Positions 1 to 7,847 of a stretch of DNA of 47,305 nucleotides are shown here, piece by piece. The stretch is taken from contig LQGW01000050.1 of the NCBI GenBank assembly GCA_002838815.1, forward strand, positions 1 through 47,305, in the 5' to 3' direction. This stretch comes from Clostridiaceae bacterium JG1575. GTDB lineage: Bacteria > Bacillota > Clostridia > Clostridiales > Clostridiaceae. The notes beneath the pieces are model-generated. The model was not told where the DNA came from. It saw only the letters and a program-made list of their open reading frames with translations, and made no database searches. Numbering within the stretch: position 1 is the first letter of the stretch; every line of letters starts with the position of its first letter. Both the position numbers and the translations under genes were made by a program.

Positions 1-9
1 TTGTACTAG

Positions 10-183
10 GAACTTTTACACAAGATTTTGGACTTGACTACTTATTTTAGATATTTAAATAAGGCGACAGAAGCTTTTGGGAATATGCTTTTTGGATATG
101 CCTTGCCAGATGTCATTGAAGCATTACAAGCCATACAGGAACTGCCTATGGTAGCTAAGATGGCTCAACCTTATGAGACTTGA
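10..183 (+). other. Short open reading frame fragment, unknown
   Basis: An open frame of 57 codons follows an in-frame TAG at 7-9 and ends at TGA 181-183. Its residues look protein-like (for example GNMLFGYALPDVIEAL), but it has no convincing start or ribosome site. A second frame at 3-48 is also open to a stop. It may be the tail of a frameshifted element gene whose body lies to the left. I do not recognise it. Between 184 and 426 there is no gene, only a small hairpin at 271-287 and a terminator. Confidence 0.3.
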
Positions 184-302
184 TTGAGACTATAATGGGA
201 CAAACTTGGGACGAGCTTGGAACTTAGTTGCTACTGTAATGGGACTTCATCTAATTTAATCTAATATCATAAGGCAAGTTTTGCCTTAAATATTATGGAA
301 TG

Positions 303-329
303 GCCACGGATTACTTCGTGGCTTTTTTT
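303..329 (+). terminator. Rho-independent terminator
   Basis: An 8-bp stem (303-310 with 315-322, one G-U pair) and a four-base loop are followed by seven T. It probably ends transcription of element genes to the left, ahead of the sigma-like gene at 427. Confidence 0.7.
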
Positions 330-426
330 ATTCCCAAAATTAGGTGAAAACAAATGAATAAAGCAAGAGCTCCACCAGCCTCCTTGAATTTCAGAACACA
401 AAAAGAAATTTAAGGAGGTTTTTTTA

Positions 427-840
427 ATGGTAAAGAAAGAATATTTTATTTTTGTAAATGGTGACAAGGTGATGGTAAGTAAGGAAGTATATCTGGCTTA
501 TTGGCAACATACGAATAGAGAGAATTATTTAGAGCGACTTGATAGGCAAAACAAGTTGCTCTTTTTCTCTGACGTAGATCATGATGGAAATTTTGTAGAC
601 AACTTGGCAGATAAAAGTGTTGATGTTGAAAAGCTAGTCGAGACGAAAGAAGCCATTGAAGCTTTAAATACTGCCTTGTCTGAACTAAATGATGAAGAAA
701 GAGAAATTATTAATGCTTTGTATTTTCGGGAAGAAACTACAAGAGTAGTGGCTAATAGATTTGGATTGCCACAGACAAATTTAATTAGAAGAAGAAATAA
801 GATACTAAAGAAATTAAAAGAAGTTTTAGAAAACATATAA
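427..840 (+). CDS. Sigma-70-like regulator of the integrative element
   Basis: This 137-residue protein has a C-terminal region typical of sigma-70 region 4. The stretch LSELNDEEREIINALYF (about residues 86-102) is followed by a helix-turn-helix with VANRFGLPQTNLIRRRNKIL. There is no clear region 2, so it is more likely an element-specific transcription regulator than a full sigma factor. Small sigma-like proteins of this kind are common in Tn916-type and Tn1806-type elements. The ATG at 427 follows a perfect AAGGAGG with about eight bases of spacing. It lies about 0.4 kb upstream of the TnpW-like ORF and the recombinases and may control element genes; that role is inferred. Confidence 0.7.
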   Translation: MVKKEYFIFVNGDKVMVSKEVYLAYWQHTNRENYLERLDRQNKLLFFSDVDHDGNFVDNLADKSVDVEKLVETKEAIEALNTALSELNDEEREIINALYFREETTRVVANRFGLPQTNLIRRRNKILKKLKEVLENI

Positions 841-855
841 AAAAAGTGGTTCAAG

Positions 856-905
856 AGGGACGAATTTTCACTCTATAAGGTGAGGGGGAATTTGTCCCTT
901 GTTTT
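856..905 (+). terminator. Probable terminator after the sigma-like gene
   Basis: An 11-bp stem (856-866 with 889-899) encloses a smaller inner hairpin, followed by TGTTTT. It sits just after the stop codon at 840. Confidence 0.55.
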
Positions 906-1276
906 ATACCAAAACAAGCAACTAAGAAATGACCTCTCATGTTTGACATAAACATTGATCCTTGACAAGTGAATAGACCAAGACGAGACGTTATCCATTT
1001 AAGGAGCACAAGCTTATTTACGCCTAGACCTTCCTGCTGAGAAATGGTTCAAATGAATACTAGAAAATTCTATGGATAGAAGGAAGCGAGCGATAAATAG
1101 ATGAGTTTAATTAAGACCTGGAAATCTTAAGCGATGAATTAAATGGTGATAATGATACTTCTAAAGTTGACGCTGGCCCATCTTGAACAGGGGCAGAGGT
1201 GAGATGCCTATGTAGCAATTCCATTGCACTCGTTTATGTCATAAAACTAAATTTTATTTTAAGAGAGGACAAAACT
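906..1276. other. Gap with no intact gene, possibly decayed coding sequence
   Basis: No frame on either strand stays open long enough to support a gene. Several short in-frame stretches broken by stops (for example around 1021-1075 and 1165-1200) suggest decayed coding sequence of the element, but I cannot name a parent gene. Confidence 0.4.
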
Positions 1277-1435
1277 ATGAATGAAAAAAACATAGATAAA
1301 AGTATAGAAAATAAGGACTATGAAAAGCAAATAGATACGAAAGAGAAGCCTTATACAATTGAGGTTAACAGGGGTTCAAAAGTTGACCTTTTAGAAATTC
1401 TGGAACTCTTCTTATGTCCAAGCATTACAATTTAA
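1277..1435 (+). CDS. Small TnpW-like element protein
   Basis: This is a 52-residue charged protein whose core reads PYTIEVNRGSKVDLLEIL, ending at TAA 1433-1435. I chose the ATG at 1277 because AGAGAGGA lies seven to eight bases upstream; a longer frame from 1199 has no ribosome site. Its position just before large serine recombinases and its size recall the TnpW/TnpV-type small proteins of TnpX transposons. The similarity is weak and no function is established. The C-terminus may have been altered by a frameshift. Confidence 0.45.
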   Translation: MNEKNIDKSIENKDYEKQIDTKEKPYTIEVNRGSKVDLLEILELFLCPSITI

Positions 1436-1525
1436 AGCTGACATTTCATAGAAGATGAGATAGAATATAAGCAGTAGAGATTCACTCGTTACTATTTGCC
1501 GAAATAATAATGAGGAGGAATCTCA

Positions 1526-3193
1526 ATGACTACAGCATGTATGTATCTTCGTCTATCAAGAGAAGACGGAGACAGCATGGAAAGCAATTCAATTTCCAAT
1601 CAAAGACAAATTATTCAAAATTACGCCAAGGTGAACGGCTTAAAAATTGCCTACGAATATGTAGATGATGGTTATAGTGGTTCTAATTTTGAGCGTCCAG
1701 ATTTCAAGAAAATGATTCAAGATTTAGAGGAAGGGAAGTTTTCTACGATTATCGTAAAAGACCTTTCTCGTTTTGGTCGTGATTATATTGAGTCTGGAAA
1801 ATATCTTCAAAAAATATTTCCTGAAAAAGGTGTTCGCTTTATTTCTGTAAATGATAGCTATGATAGTGAAAATGCAGATATGAGCGACACTCATTTAATT
1901 CTACCTATTAGAAATTTCATTAATGACAGTTATTGTCGAGATATTTCCATGAAAGTAAAATCTGCAAAAGATGTTAAGCGAAAGAACGGTGAATTCATCG
2001 GTGCTTTCGCTCCTTTTGGTTACAAGAAAAGCGTGGCTGATAAACATCAATTGGTAGTAGATGAAGAAGTATCTCATATAATCAAAAGAATTTTTCAAAT
2101 GAAGATTGAAGGTTATTCTTCTAAAGCCATTGCTGATTTTCTAAATAATATTGGTGCGACAACTCCAGCAAAACATAAAGAAAATAAAGGTAAGAAGCAT
2201 GCCACTGGCTTTATTATTAAAGACGGTAAGTGGGATGCCAAGATGATTAACCGTATCATCGAAAACAAAGTCTATACTGGCGTATTAGAGCAAGGTAAAA
2301 CTATGAAGCTCAACTATAAGTCCAAGAAGGAAATAGACGTGCATGAAGATGATTGGGTTGTTATTGATGATGCTCATGAGGAAATTATCAGTAAATCGAC
2401 CTTTGCCCTTGCTAATAAAATGCTAGCAAGAGATTTGCAAACGTCCAAGGATAAGCCAAGCCTATTTGCTGGGATGTTATATTGTGCTGATTGTGGAAGT
2501 GCCCTAGTAAGAAGGACAGTAAAAACGAAAAAAGGGGTTAACATCTACTACATCTGCTCTAATTACAACCGAACAGGTGATTGTAGCAGGCACAGTATTA
2601 AAGAAGATGAAATTAAACTTCAAGTGAAAGACTCCTTGAACCATTATCTTGAAAGATACAGAAATGTATTAGAAAAGATTTCAAGACTGGATTTAAAGGA
2701 CATCACCATTAATGCAGACTTTAGCTCTTTAGAAAATGAGAAGGCTAAGTATGAGCGTTTAAGAAAGTCTCTTTATTTAGATTTAGAAGATGAGCTAATC
2801 ACAAGCGAAGAGTTTGAACGCTATCGCAGAAATTATCTTTTTAAGATCAAGCAAATCGAAGAGCAAATTACGACAAAACAAGAAGTTGTAAAAGAGCTTG
2901 AGAAACGCTTAAAGGATAAAGAAAGCTTTATTTCTAACGTTATTCCTTCTAAAGATTTAGATGAAGTAACAAGAGCTATGCTCATCACTTTTATCGATAA
3001 GGTAGAAGTATTAGAGGATAGGCAAATTAATTTTGTCTTTAATAACATTGATACAGTCAATCTACTTGAAAAATTGGCGGATAAGAATAAAGCAACAAAT
3101 GCTAAGAAATTGGCTAAGCCTATCTCTCTCCACCAAGCTTATTCAAAAATCGATCCAACTCCTAGATATGTTTCAGTAGGAGGTGGTATGTAA
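1526..3193 (+). CDS. Large serine recombinase 1 (TnpX-type integrase)
   Basis: This 555-residue site-specific recombinase would cut and rejoin attachment sites to integrate or excise the element. The N-terminal catalytic domain (about 1-150) has YLRLSRED with the nucleophile Ser11, the DDGYSG motif, and KDLSRFGRDY with the conserved arginines. The Recombinase domain (about 155-290) follows. A zinc ribbon contains C320-x2-C323 and a second pair in ICSNYNRTGDC, and the long coiled-coil region comes after about residue 390. The ATG has a good GAGGAGG site. The stop overlaps the next start as TAATG, which implies translational coupling with recombinase 2. Length and architecture are normal for the family. 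Confidence 0.93.
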   Translation: MTTACMYLRLSREDGDSMESNSISNQRQIIQNYAKVNGLKIAYEYVDDGYSGSNFERPDFKKMIQDLEEGKFSTIIVKDLSRFGRDYIESGKYLQKIFPEKGVRFISVNDSYDSENADMSDTHLILPIRNFINDSYCRDISMKVKSAKDVKRKNGEFIGAFAPFGYKKSVADKHQLVVDEEVSHIIKRIFQMKIEGYSSKAIADFLNNIGATTPAKHKENKGKKHATGFIIKDGKWDAKMINRIIENKVYTGVLEQGKTMKLNYKSKKEIDVHEDDWVVIDDAHEEIISKSTFALANKMLARDLQTSKDKPSLFAGMLYCADCGSALVRRTVKTKKGVNIYYICSNYNRTGDCSRHSIKEDEIKLQVKDSLNHYLERYRNVLEKISRLDLKDITINADFSSLENEKAKYERLRKSLYLDLEDELITSEEFERYRRNYLFKIKQIEEQITTKQEVVKELEKRLKDKESFISNVIPSKDLDEVTRAMLITFIDKVEVLEDRQINFVFNNIDTVNLLEKLADKNKATNAKKLAKPISLHQAYSKIDPTPRYVSVGGGM

Positions 3194-4854
3194 TGGCAAG
3201 AACATCAAGAAGATTTGAAGAAAAGAAAGAAATTACCAACAATAGAACTCAATATAGGGCTGGTATCTATACTAGGCTTTCAAATGAGAGAACGGAGAGC
3301 TGGAGGGATAAGTCATCTTCAATTGAAACGCAAACTTTGACTTGTCAAGAATATGCTTTAAAAGAAAATATACAAGTAGTTGAAGTTTATACGGATTATG
3401 AGTATTCGGGAACGAACTTTAATCGTCCAGAATTCCAAAACATGATGCAAGCAATAAGGGAGCGAAAAATTAACTGTATCATCATTAAAGACCTTTCAAG
3501 GCTTGGTCGTGAATATTTGGAAATGGGTAGGCTTATTGATAAAGTCTTTCCTTTTCTAGGAGTTCGTTTTATATCGGTTAATGACAACTTGGATACCATA
3601 AAGGAAATGGATAGTAAAAAATCTTTTGAAGTAACAATCAAGAATATTATCAATGATATGTATGCGAAGGACATTTCTGTAAAAATAAAGTCCACTAAGA
3701 TAAGTCGAGCTAAAAATGGTTATTTTATAGGGTCAGTACCACCGTATGGCTATAAGGTAATAAAGGAAGAAGGTGGACAAAGGCTTGAAGTGGATGAGAA
3801 TGTACGTTTTATTGTAGAAGAAATGTTTTCTCTAACTTTGGCTGGGAAAAGCCAATTAGAAGTAGCGAAATGTCTTAATGAAAAAAGATATGCTACTCCA
3901 ATGACCTATTACAGAACAGAAAGAGTCTTTAGAAAAGATGGAGATCCTCAATGGCATGTTGGCTCACTAGCCAAAATGCTAACCAATCAGTCCTACGCTG
4001 GCGATATGGTTCAAGGAATCAGATCACAATTCTTAGCAGAAGGAAAGGCACAAAAACATACTGATAAGAAAGACCGTATTGTTGTTTTAAATACTCACGA
4101 GCCGATTATTTCCAGAGAAGATTTTGAGAAGGTTCAAATTGGTCGTAAGAAAAGACACGAAGAATCTGTCTTTTCTTCAAAGGAGCATAATATTAAGCGA
4201 GAGCCTGAAAACAGGTTTCTAGGCTTAGTATTTTCCTATAATGGTGAAGAACTTTACCGAAGATATCGTTTCAGTAGCCACAAGATAAGGCAATTACAAT
4301 ATCTCTACCGAAATGAGAGATTCAATGGAAGCATTGGCGAGAAAGAATCCTTGTTTATTTTGGAAGCAGACTTGGATAAAAGGATAGCTACTGATATTAG
4401 TAAAGCTATTCAATCAATTACTAACAAAACTAGCTTCAGTAAAAGAATTCGATTTAAGTATGACCAGGTCTTGAAAGAAGGGAATAGCAAATTAAGTGAG
4501 TATGATGATCTGCTTCAAAAAGAGGAAGTAACTCTTCAAAAAAACTATGAGAAGTATAGTCTAGGGAAAATAGATAGAAATACTTATCTATTAGAAAGGG
4601 ACATAACTCAGGGGCGTATAGAAACGATAGAAAGAGAAAAACAAGCTCAGGAAATCAAAATATCTAATCTAAAAAAAGACAAGAGAAAGGCTCTAAGGTG
4701 GATTAAAGATATTTTTTCAGCGAAAGGGCTTGAAAAGCTACCAGCAGAACTAATTGCTAGCTTAGTAGAAAAAGTAATAGTTTACGCTAAACATGAGTTT
4801 GAGGTGGTTTATAAATTTAATATGGAAAGCCTGAAGGAGGAAAGTAATGAGTAA
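3193..4854 (+). CDS. Large serine recombinase 2, zinc-ribbon cysteines missing
   Basis: A 553-residue member of the same family. The catalytic domain has YTRLS with Ser30, then DYEYSGTNF and KDLSRLGREY; the Recombinase domain follows (about residues 180-320). Where the zinc ribbon should lie (about 343-385, starting FLGLVFSYNGEELYRRYRF) there is no CxxC pair, although the surrounding pattern is kept. A C-terminal coiled coil is present. The start overlaps the previous stop by one base and is preceded by TAGGAGG. The last 8 bases overlap recombinase 3. It probably works with its two neighbours. Whether it recombines DNA itself or acts as a partner subunit is unknown. Confidence 0.9.
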   Translation: MARTSRRFEEKKEITNNRTQYRAGIYTRLSNERTESWRDKSSSIETQTLTCQEYALKENIQVVEVYTDYEYSGTNFNRPEFQNMMQAIRERKINCIIIKDLSRLGREYLEMGRLIDKVFPFLGVRFISVNDNLDTIKEMDSKKSFEVTIKNIINDMYAKDISVKIKSTKISRAKNGYFIGSVPPYGYKVIKEEGGQRLEVDENVRFIVEEMFSLTLAGKSQLEVAKCLNEKRYATPMTYYRTERVFRKDGDPQWHVGSLAKMLTNQSYAGDMVQGIRSQFLAEGKAQKHTDKKDRIVVLNTHEPIISREDFEKVQIGRKKRHEESVFSSKEHNIKREPENRFLGLVFSYNGEELYRRYRFSSHKIRQLQYLYRNERFNGSIGEKESLFILEADLDKRIATDISKAIQSITNKTSFSKRIRFKYDQVLKEGNSKLSEYDDLLQKEEVTLQKNYEKYSLGKIDRNTYLLERDITQGRIETIEREKQAQEIKISNLKKDKRKALRWIKDIFSAKGLEKLPAELIASLVEKVIVYAKHEFEVVYKFNMESLKEESNE

Positions 4855-6337
4855 GATTGCACTTTATATAAGGCTTTCTGTTGAAGACCAAATCAAACAT
4901 AAAGAAAGCGTAAGCATCATTAGCCAAAGAATGTATCTTAATGACTATTTGAATCAGAATACTGAATTAAAGCATTTAGAAAGAGTCGAATATGTAGACG
5001 ATGGCTATTCAGGAACTAATGAGAATAGACCATCCTATCAGAGGCTATTAGAAGATGTTAAGTCAGGGAAAGTTAGCAATATTATAGTGAAGGATATGTC
5101 TCGTTTTTTAAGAGATTACATTACTTTAGGTGATTATCTAGAAAATATTTTTCCCTTTCTTGGTATACGATTTATAGCGATTAATGATGGCTATGATAGT
5201 TCAAAAGAAGTGGGAAATGGTGTTGAACTTGATGTGCAATTCAAGAATCTTATGTATGACTTTTATGCAAAAGACGCTTCAGCTAAAGTTAAAGCTGTTA
5301 AGAAAACTCTAAATGAGCAAGGAAAAATACAATCATGGAATCCACCATATGGCTATATGAAAGATCATGAGAACAAATACAAGATTATTACTGATGAGGA
5401 AACATCTTGGGTAGTGAAGAAGATTTATGAACTTTATTTAGAAGGTCTCTCAACAAGGAAGATTAGGGATTATCTCAATGAACATAGGATAATTACACCA
5501 GCTCAAAGAAAGCTACAGTTAACCAAAATGGACTACTCGAAAAGATACACAACAATCAAGGACAATCCATCGTGGAATTTCTCTTCCGTAGTAGATATTC
5601 TGGCTGATGAGATTTACACAGGAACTTATATCTATAGCCGAGTAGATAAGTCATTAGTTAATGGAACAAAAGAAAAGAACAGGTATCTCCCTAAAGAAAA
5701 CTGGGGAAGAATCCTCAATAATCATGAAGCTATAATATCTCAAGAAGTATTTGATGAGGTTCAAGAGTTAAAAGCCAGCAAGACTTTTAAAGGCAAGAAT
5801 ACAGATTATAAATGGCATCAACATTCTCCGTTACAAGGATTCTTGTATTGCCCAGAGTGTGGACATTTACTTTCTTGCCAAAAGACTACTAAGAAGAGAA
5901 ACGGCAAGCCTGACAAGATACATCGATACTTTAGGTGTCGTTACTGTAAGAACGATGGAGTAAAGGTAATAGGGTCTAATGCGGATAAAGTTGAACCGTT
6001 GGTATTAGAAGCAATAAGAGCGAAATTTGATATTTCTTCTGGAATAAATGAGCAGGAGAAGGAGAATATCAATCACGAAGTTCTAATACAAGATTTGGAA
6101 TCTAAAAAGCTTGCTTCTTATGAGAAGTATAAACTAGGGAAAATGACAAGGCTTGATTTCATAGAGGAAAAGAAAAAACTTGATGATGAAATTGAAACAT
6201 TGAAAAAAGAGCAATCAAAAAAAGTTGTTCAACAAGCAAATATTCAAGAAGAAAAGCTGACCAGGGAATTGATGGGAAAACAAATAGAATCGATCATAGT
6301 TAGAGGGAATGAAATACTGAAAATTGAATGGAAGTAA
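4847..6337 (+). CDS. Large serine recombinase 3
   Basis: A 496-residue large serine recombinase. The catalytic N-terminus has YIRLSVED with Ser11, VDDGYSGTNENRP, and KDMSRFLRDY (where the usual Gly after Phe is Leu). The Recombinase domain lies at about 150-290. The zinc ribbon has C335-x2-C338 and CRYCKNDG, and the end is a shorter coiled coil. The ATG overlaps recombinase 2 and has GAAGGAGG six to seven bases upstream. It is the last gene of the element: a terminator follows within six bases, and the element boundary about 90 bases later. The three recombinases differ strongly in sequence, so they are not recent duplicates. Confidence 0.92.
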   Translation: MSKIALYIRLSVEDQIKHKESVSIISQRMYLNDYLNQNTELKHLERVEYVDDGYSGTNENRPSYQRLLEDVKSGKVSNIIVKDMSRFLRDYITLGDYLENIFPFLGIRFIAINDGYDSSKEVGNGVELDVQFKNLMYDFYAKDASAKVKAVKKTLNEQGKIQSWNPPYGYMKDHENKYKIITDEETSWVVKKIYELYLEGLSTRKIRDYLNEHRIITPAQRKLQLTKMDYSKRYTTIKDNPSWNFSSVVDILADEIYTGTYIYSRVDKSLVNGTKEKNRYLPKENWGRILNNHEAIISQEVFDEVQELKASKTFKGKNTDYKWHQHSPLQGFLYCPECGHLLSCQKTTKKRNGKPDKIHRYFRCRYCKNDGVKVIGSNADKVEPLVLEAIRAKFDISSGINEQEKENINHEVLIQDLESKKLASYEKYKLGKMTRLDFIEEKKKLDDEIETLKKEQSKKVVQQANIQEEKLTRELMGKQIESIIVRGNEILKIEWK

Positions 6338-6342
6338 AAATG

Positions 6343-6371
6343 AGAGGGCGACTAGATGGTTGCCCTCTTTT
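6343..6371 (+). terminator. Terminator of the recombinase operon
   Basis: A 10-bp stem (6343-6352 with 6359-6368, one G-U pair) and a six-base loop are followed by TTTTA, six bases after the last recombinase stop. It insulates the interrupted hsdM from element transcription. Confidence 0.8.
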
Positions 6372-6389
6372 AAAATCTAGAAGCACTTA

Positions 6390-7847
6390 TTGTTACATAT
6401 TATTTCGGAAACATTTTTTATCACAGACTTGACACGAGAGGGCACAGGCGGGATTCTAACCGTTGCAGAGCAAAGGATGAAGTCCATCGCTGATGAGTGC
6501 GGCAAACGGGTGTCCATATACCTCTTTGGGCAGGAACTTCAGCCTGAAACGTATGCCATCGCCCGCTCCGATATGATGATTAAGGGTGAGGGCAAACAGG
6601 CAGAGCGCATTGCCTATGGTTCGACTATCTCAAATGACGCATTCCCGCGTGAGACGTTCGACTTTATGATTTCGAATCCGCCCTTCGGGACGCCGTGGAA
6701 GAAAGACCTTGAGGCTTGGGGCTATAAAGACAAGAAGGAAATCACGGACAGCCGTTTTGTGTTCTCCTTTAACGGAGATGCCGAGTATAGCATCATCCCG
6801 AACATCGGCGACCCGCAGATGCTCTTTCTGGCCAACAACATCAGCAAGATGAAGACAGGAACGCCCCTCGGGAGTCGTATTGTCGAAGTGCATAATGGTT
6901 CATCTCTTTTCACGGGAAGTGCGGGTCAGGGCGAGAGTAATCTGCGCCGCTACATTATCGAGCGGGACTGGTTGGAGGCTATTGTCGCCCTGCCTGAGAA
7001 CATGTTCTACAATACAGGCATTGGCACTTACCTCTGGATTGTGACAAACAAAAAATCCAAGGAGCGCAAGGGTAAAGTTCAGCTTATCGATGCAACTTCA
7101 ATGAAATCCACAATCCGCAAGAACCTCGGCGAGAAGAATGGCGAAATAACGCCAGAAATAACGGCGCAAATCCTGCTGCTTCATGAAGATTTTGAGCAAG
7201 CTGACCCTCAATACAGCAGGGTATTCAATAACAACGAGTTTGGTTATTGGGAAGTCCCGATACTGCGACCGTTGAAATATAACTACATAACGGCGGAGGA
7301 GCGGCTCGCTCGGCTATCTGAAGAAGGCAAATTAGCATCGACTAAGGGTATTACTATTGAAATGATTCAAACGGTTCTCAGAACCATTAACCAAACAGCC
7401 TTGTATAAAAACACGACTTCTTTCCGTGAACTGGTCATCAAAGCCCTCCAAAAACTTGATGCCTGGAAATCTCTTAAAACCACTCAGCGAAACGGAGTGG
7501 CAAACGCGGTCATGAGTGCTTTGTCAGAGAAAGATGCAACAGCTGACCCCGTTCTGGATAGAGATGGAAACCCAATTCCGGACAAGACATTATCAGACAA
7601 AGAAATCGTTCCATTTACCCACAGCGGTGGGATAAAGGCATACTTTGAAACTGAAATCAAACCCTATGTACCAGACGCTTGGGTTGATGAGGATGGGATA
7701 AAAGTTGGATATGAAATTAGCTTTGCGAAGTACTTTTATAAGCCAGCCGAGCTACGTTCGATTAATGACATGATAGCTGATATTGAGCAAATTGAGCATG
7801 ATACAGATGGCCTACTTGCGGGTATCATCAGGGAGGTCAGAGGATGA
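6390..7847 (+). CDS. hsdM: Type I methyltransferase HsdM, N-terminus removed by the element
   Basis: HsdM transfers a methyl group from SAM to adenine and, with HsdS, forms the modification enzyme. The open frame starts inside the element (ATG 6390). Recognisable HsdM begins at GTGGILTVAEQRM (from 6441) and continues through the catalytic NPPF motif in ISNPPFGTPW to a normal C-terminus. What is missing is the N-terminal helical domain and the first half of SAM motif I, about 190 residues by comparison with the family. The protein is therefore almost certainly inactive as a methyltransferase. Its stop overlaps hsdS as ATGA. The missing 5' part should lie beyond the far end of the element, outside the window. 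Confidence 0.88.
   Translation: MLHIISETFFITDLTREGTGGILTVAEQRMKSIADECGKRVSIYLFGQELQPETYAIARSDMMIKGEGKQAERIAYGSTISNDAFPRETFDFMISNPPFGTPWKKDLEAWGYKDKKEITDSRFVFSFNGDAEYSIIPNIGDPQMLFLANNISKMKTGTPLGSRIVEVHNGSSLFTGSAGQGESNLRRYIIERDWLEAIVALPENMFYNTGIGTYLWIVTNKKSKERKGKVQLIDATSMKSTIRKNLGEKNGEITPEITAQILLLHEDFEQADPQYSRVFNNNEFGYWEVPILRPLKYNYITAEERLARLSEEGKLASTKGITIEMIQTVLRTINQTALYKNTTSFRELVIKALQKLDAWKSLKTTQRNGVANAVMSALSEKDATADPVLDRDGNPIPDKTLSDKEIVPFTHSGGIKAYFETEIKPYVPDAWVDEDGIKVGYEISFAKYFYKPAELRSINDMIADIEQIEHDTDGLLAGIIREVRG
6426..6444. other. Probable attachment-site junction, element/hsdM
   Basis: In frame, the sequence reads Asp-Leu-Thr-Arg-Glu-Gly-Thr-Gly-Gly. Type I methyltransferases have Asp-Pro-(Thr/Ala)-x-Gly-Thr-Gly-Gly here (motif I), so host sequence resumes at or just before 6441. 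GAGAGGGC occurs at the junction (6437-6444) and also at the terminator (6342-6349); this may be chance. The true core sequence needs the empty site or the other end. Confidence 0.55.

Larger units (their letters stand above)
1..6440 (+). mobile_element. End of an integrative element with three serine recombinases, inserted in hsdM
   Basis: An AT-rich block carries a sigma-like regulator, a small TnpW-like ORF and three consecutive large serine recombinases. It ends shortly after their terminator, where the reading frame of hsdM begins abruptly in mid-protein. From memory, triple serine recombinases and hsdM as a target are described for the Tn1806/ICESp1108/ICESp2905 family of streptococcal ICEs, so this is probably a relative. 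The conjugation and cargo genes and the other end lie outside the window. The exact junction falls between about 6426 and 6444 and cannot be fixed without the empty site. Confidence 0.8.

Noticed and set aside
6342-6444. GAGAGGGC at 6342 and 6437 as a direct repeat marking attachment sites
   Set aside because: The first copy is one arm of the terminator hairpin; eight shared bases can be chance, so I only note it.
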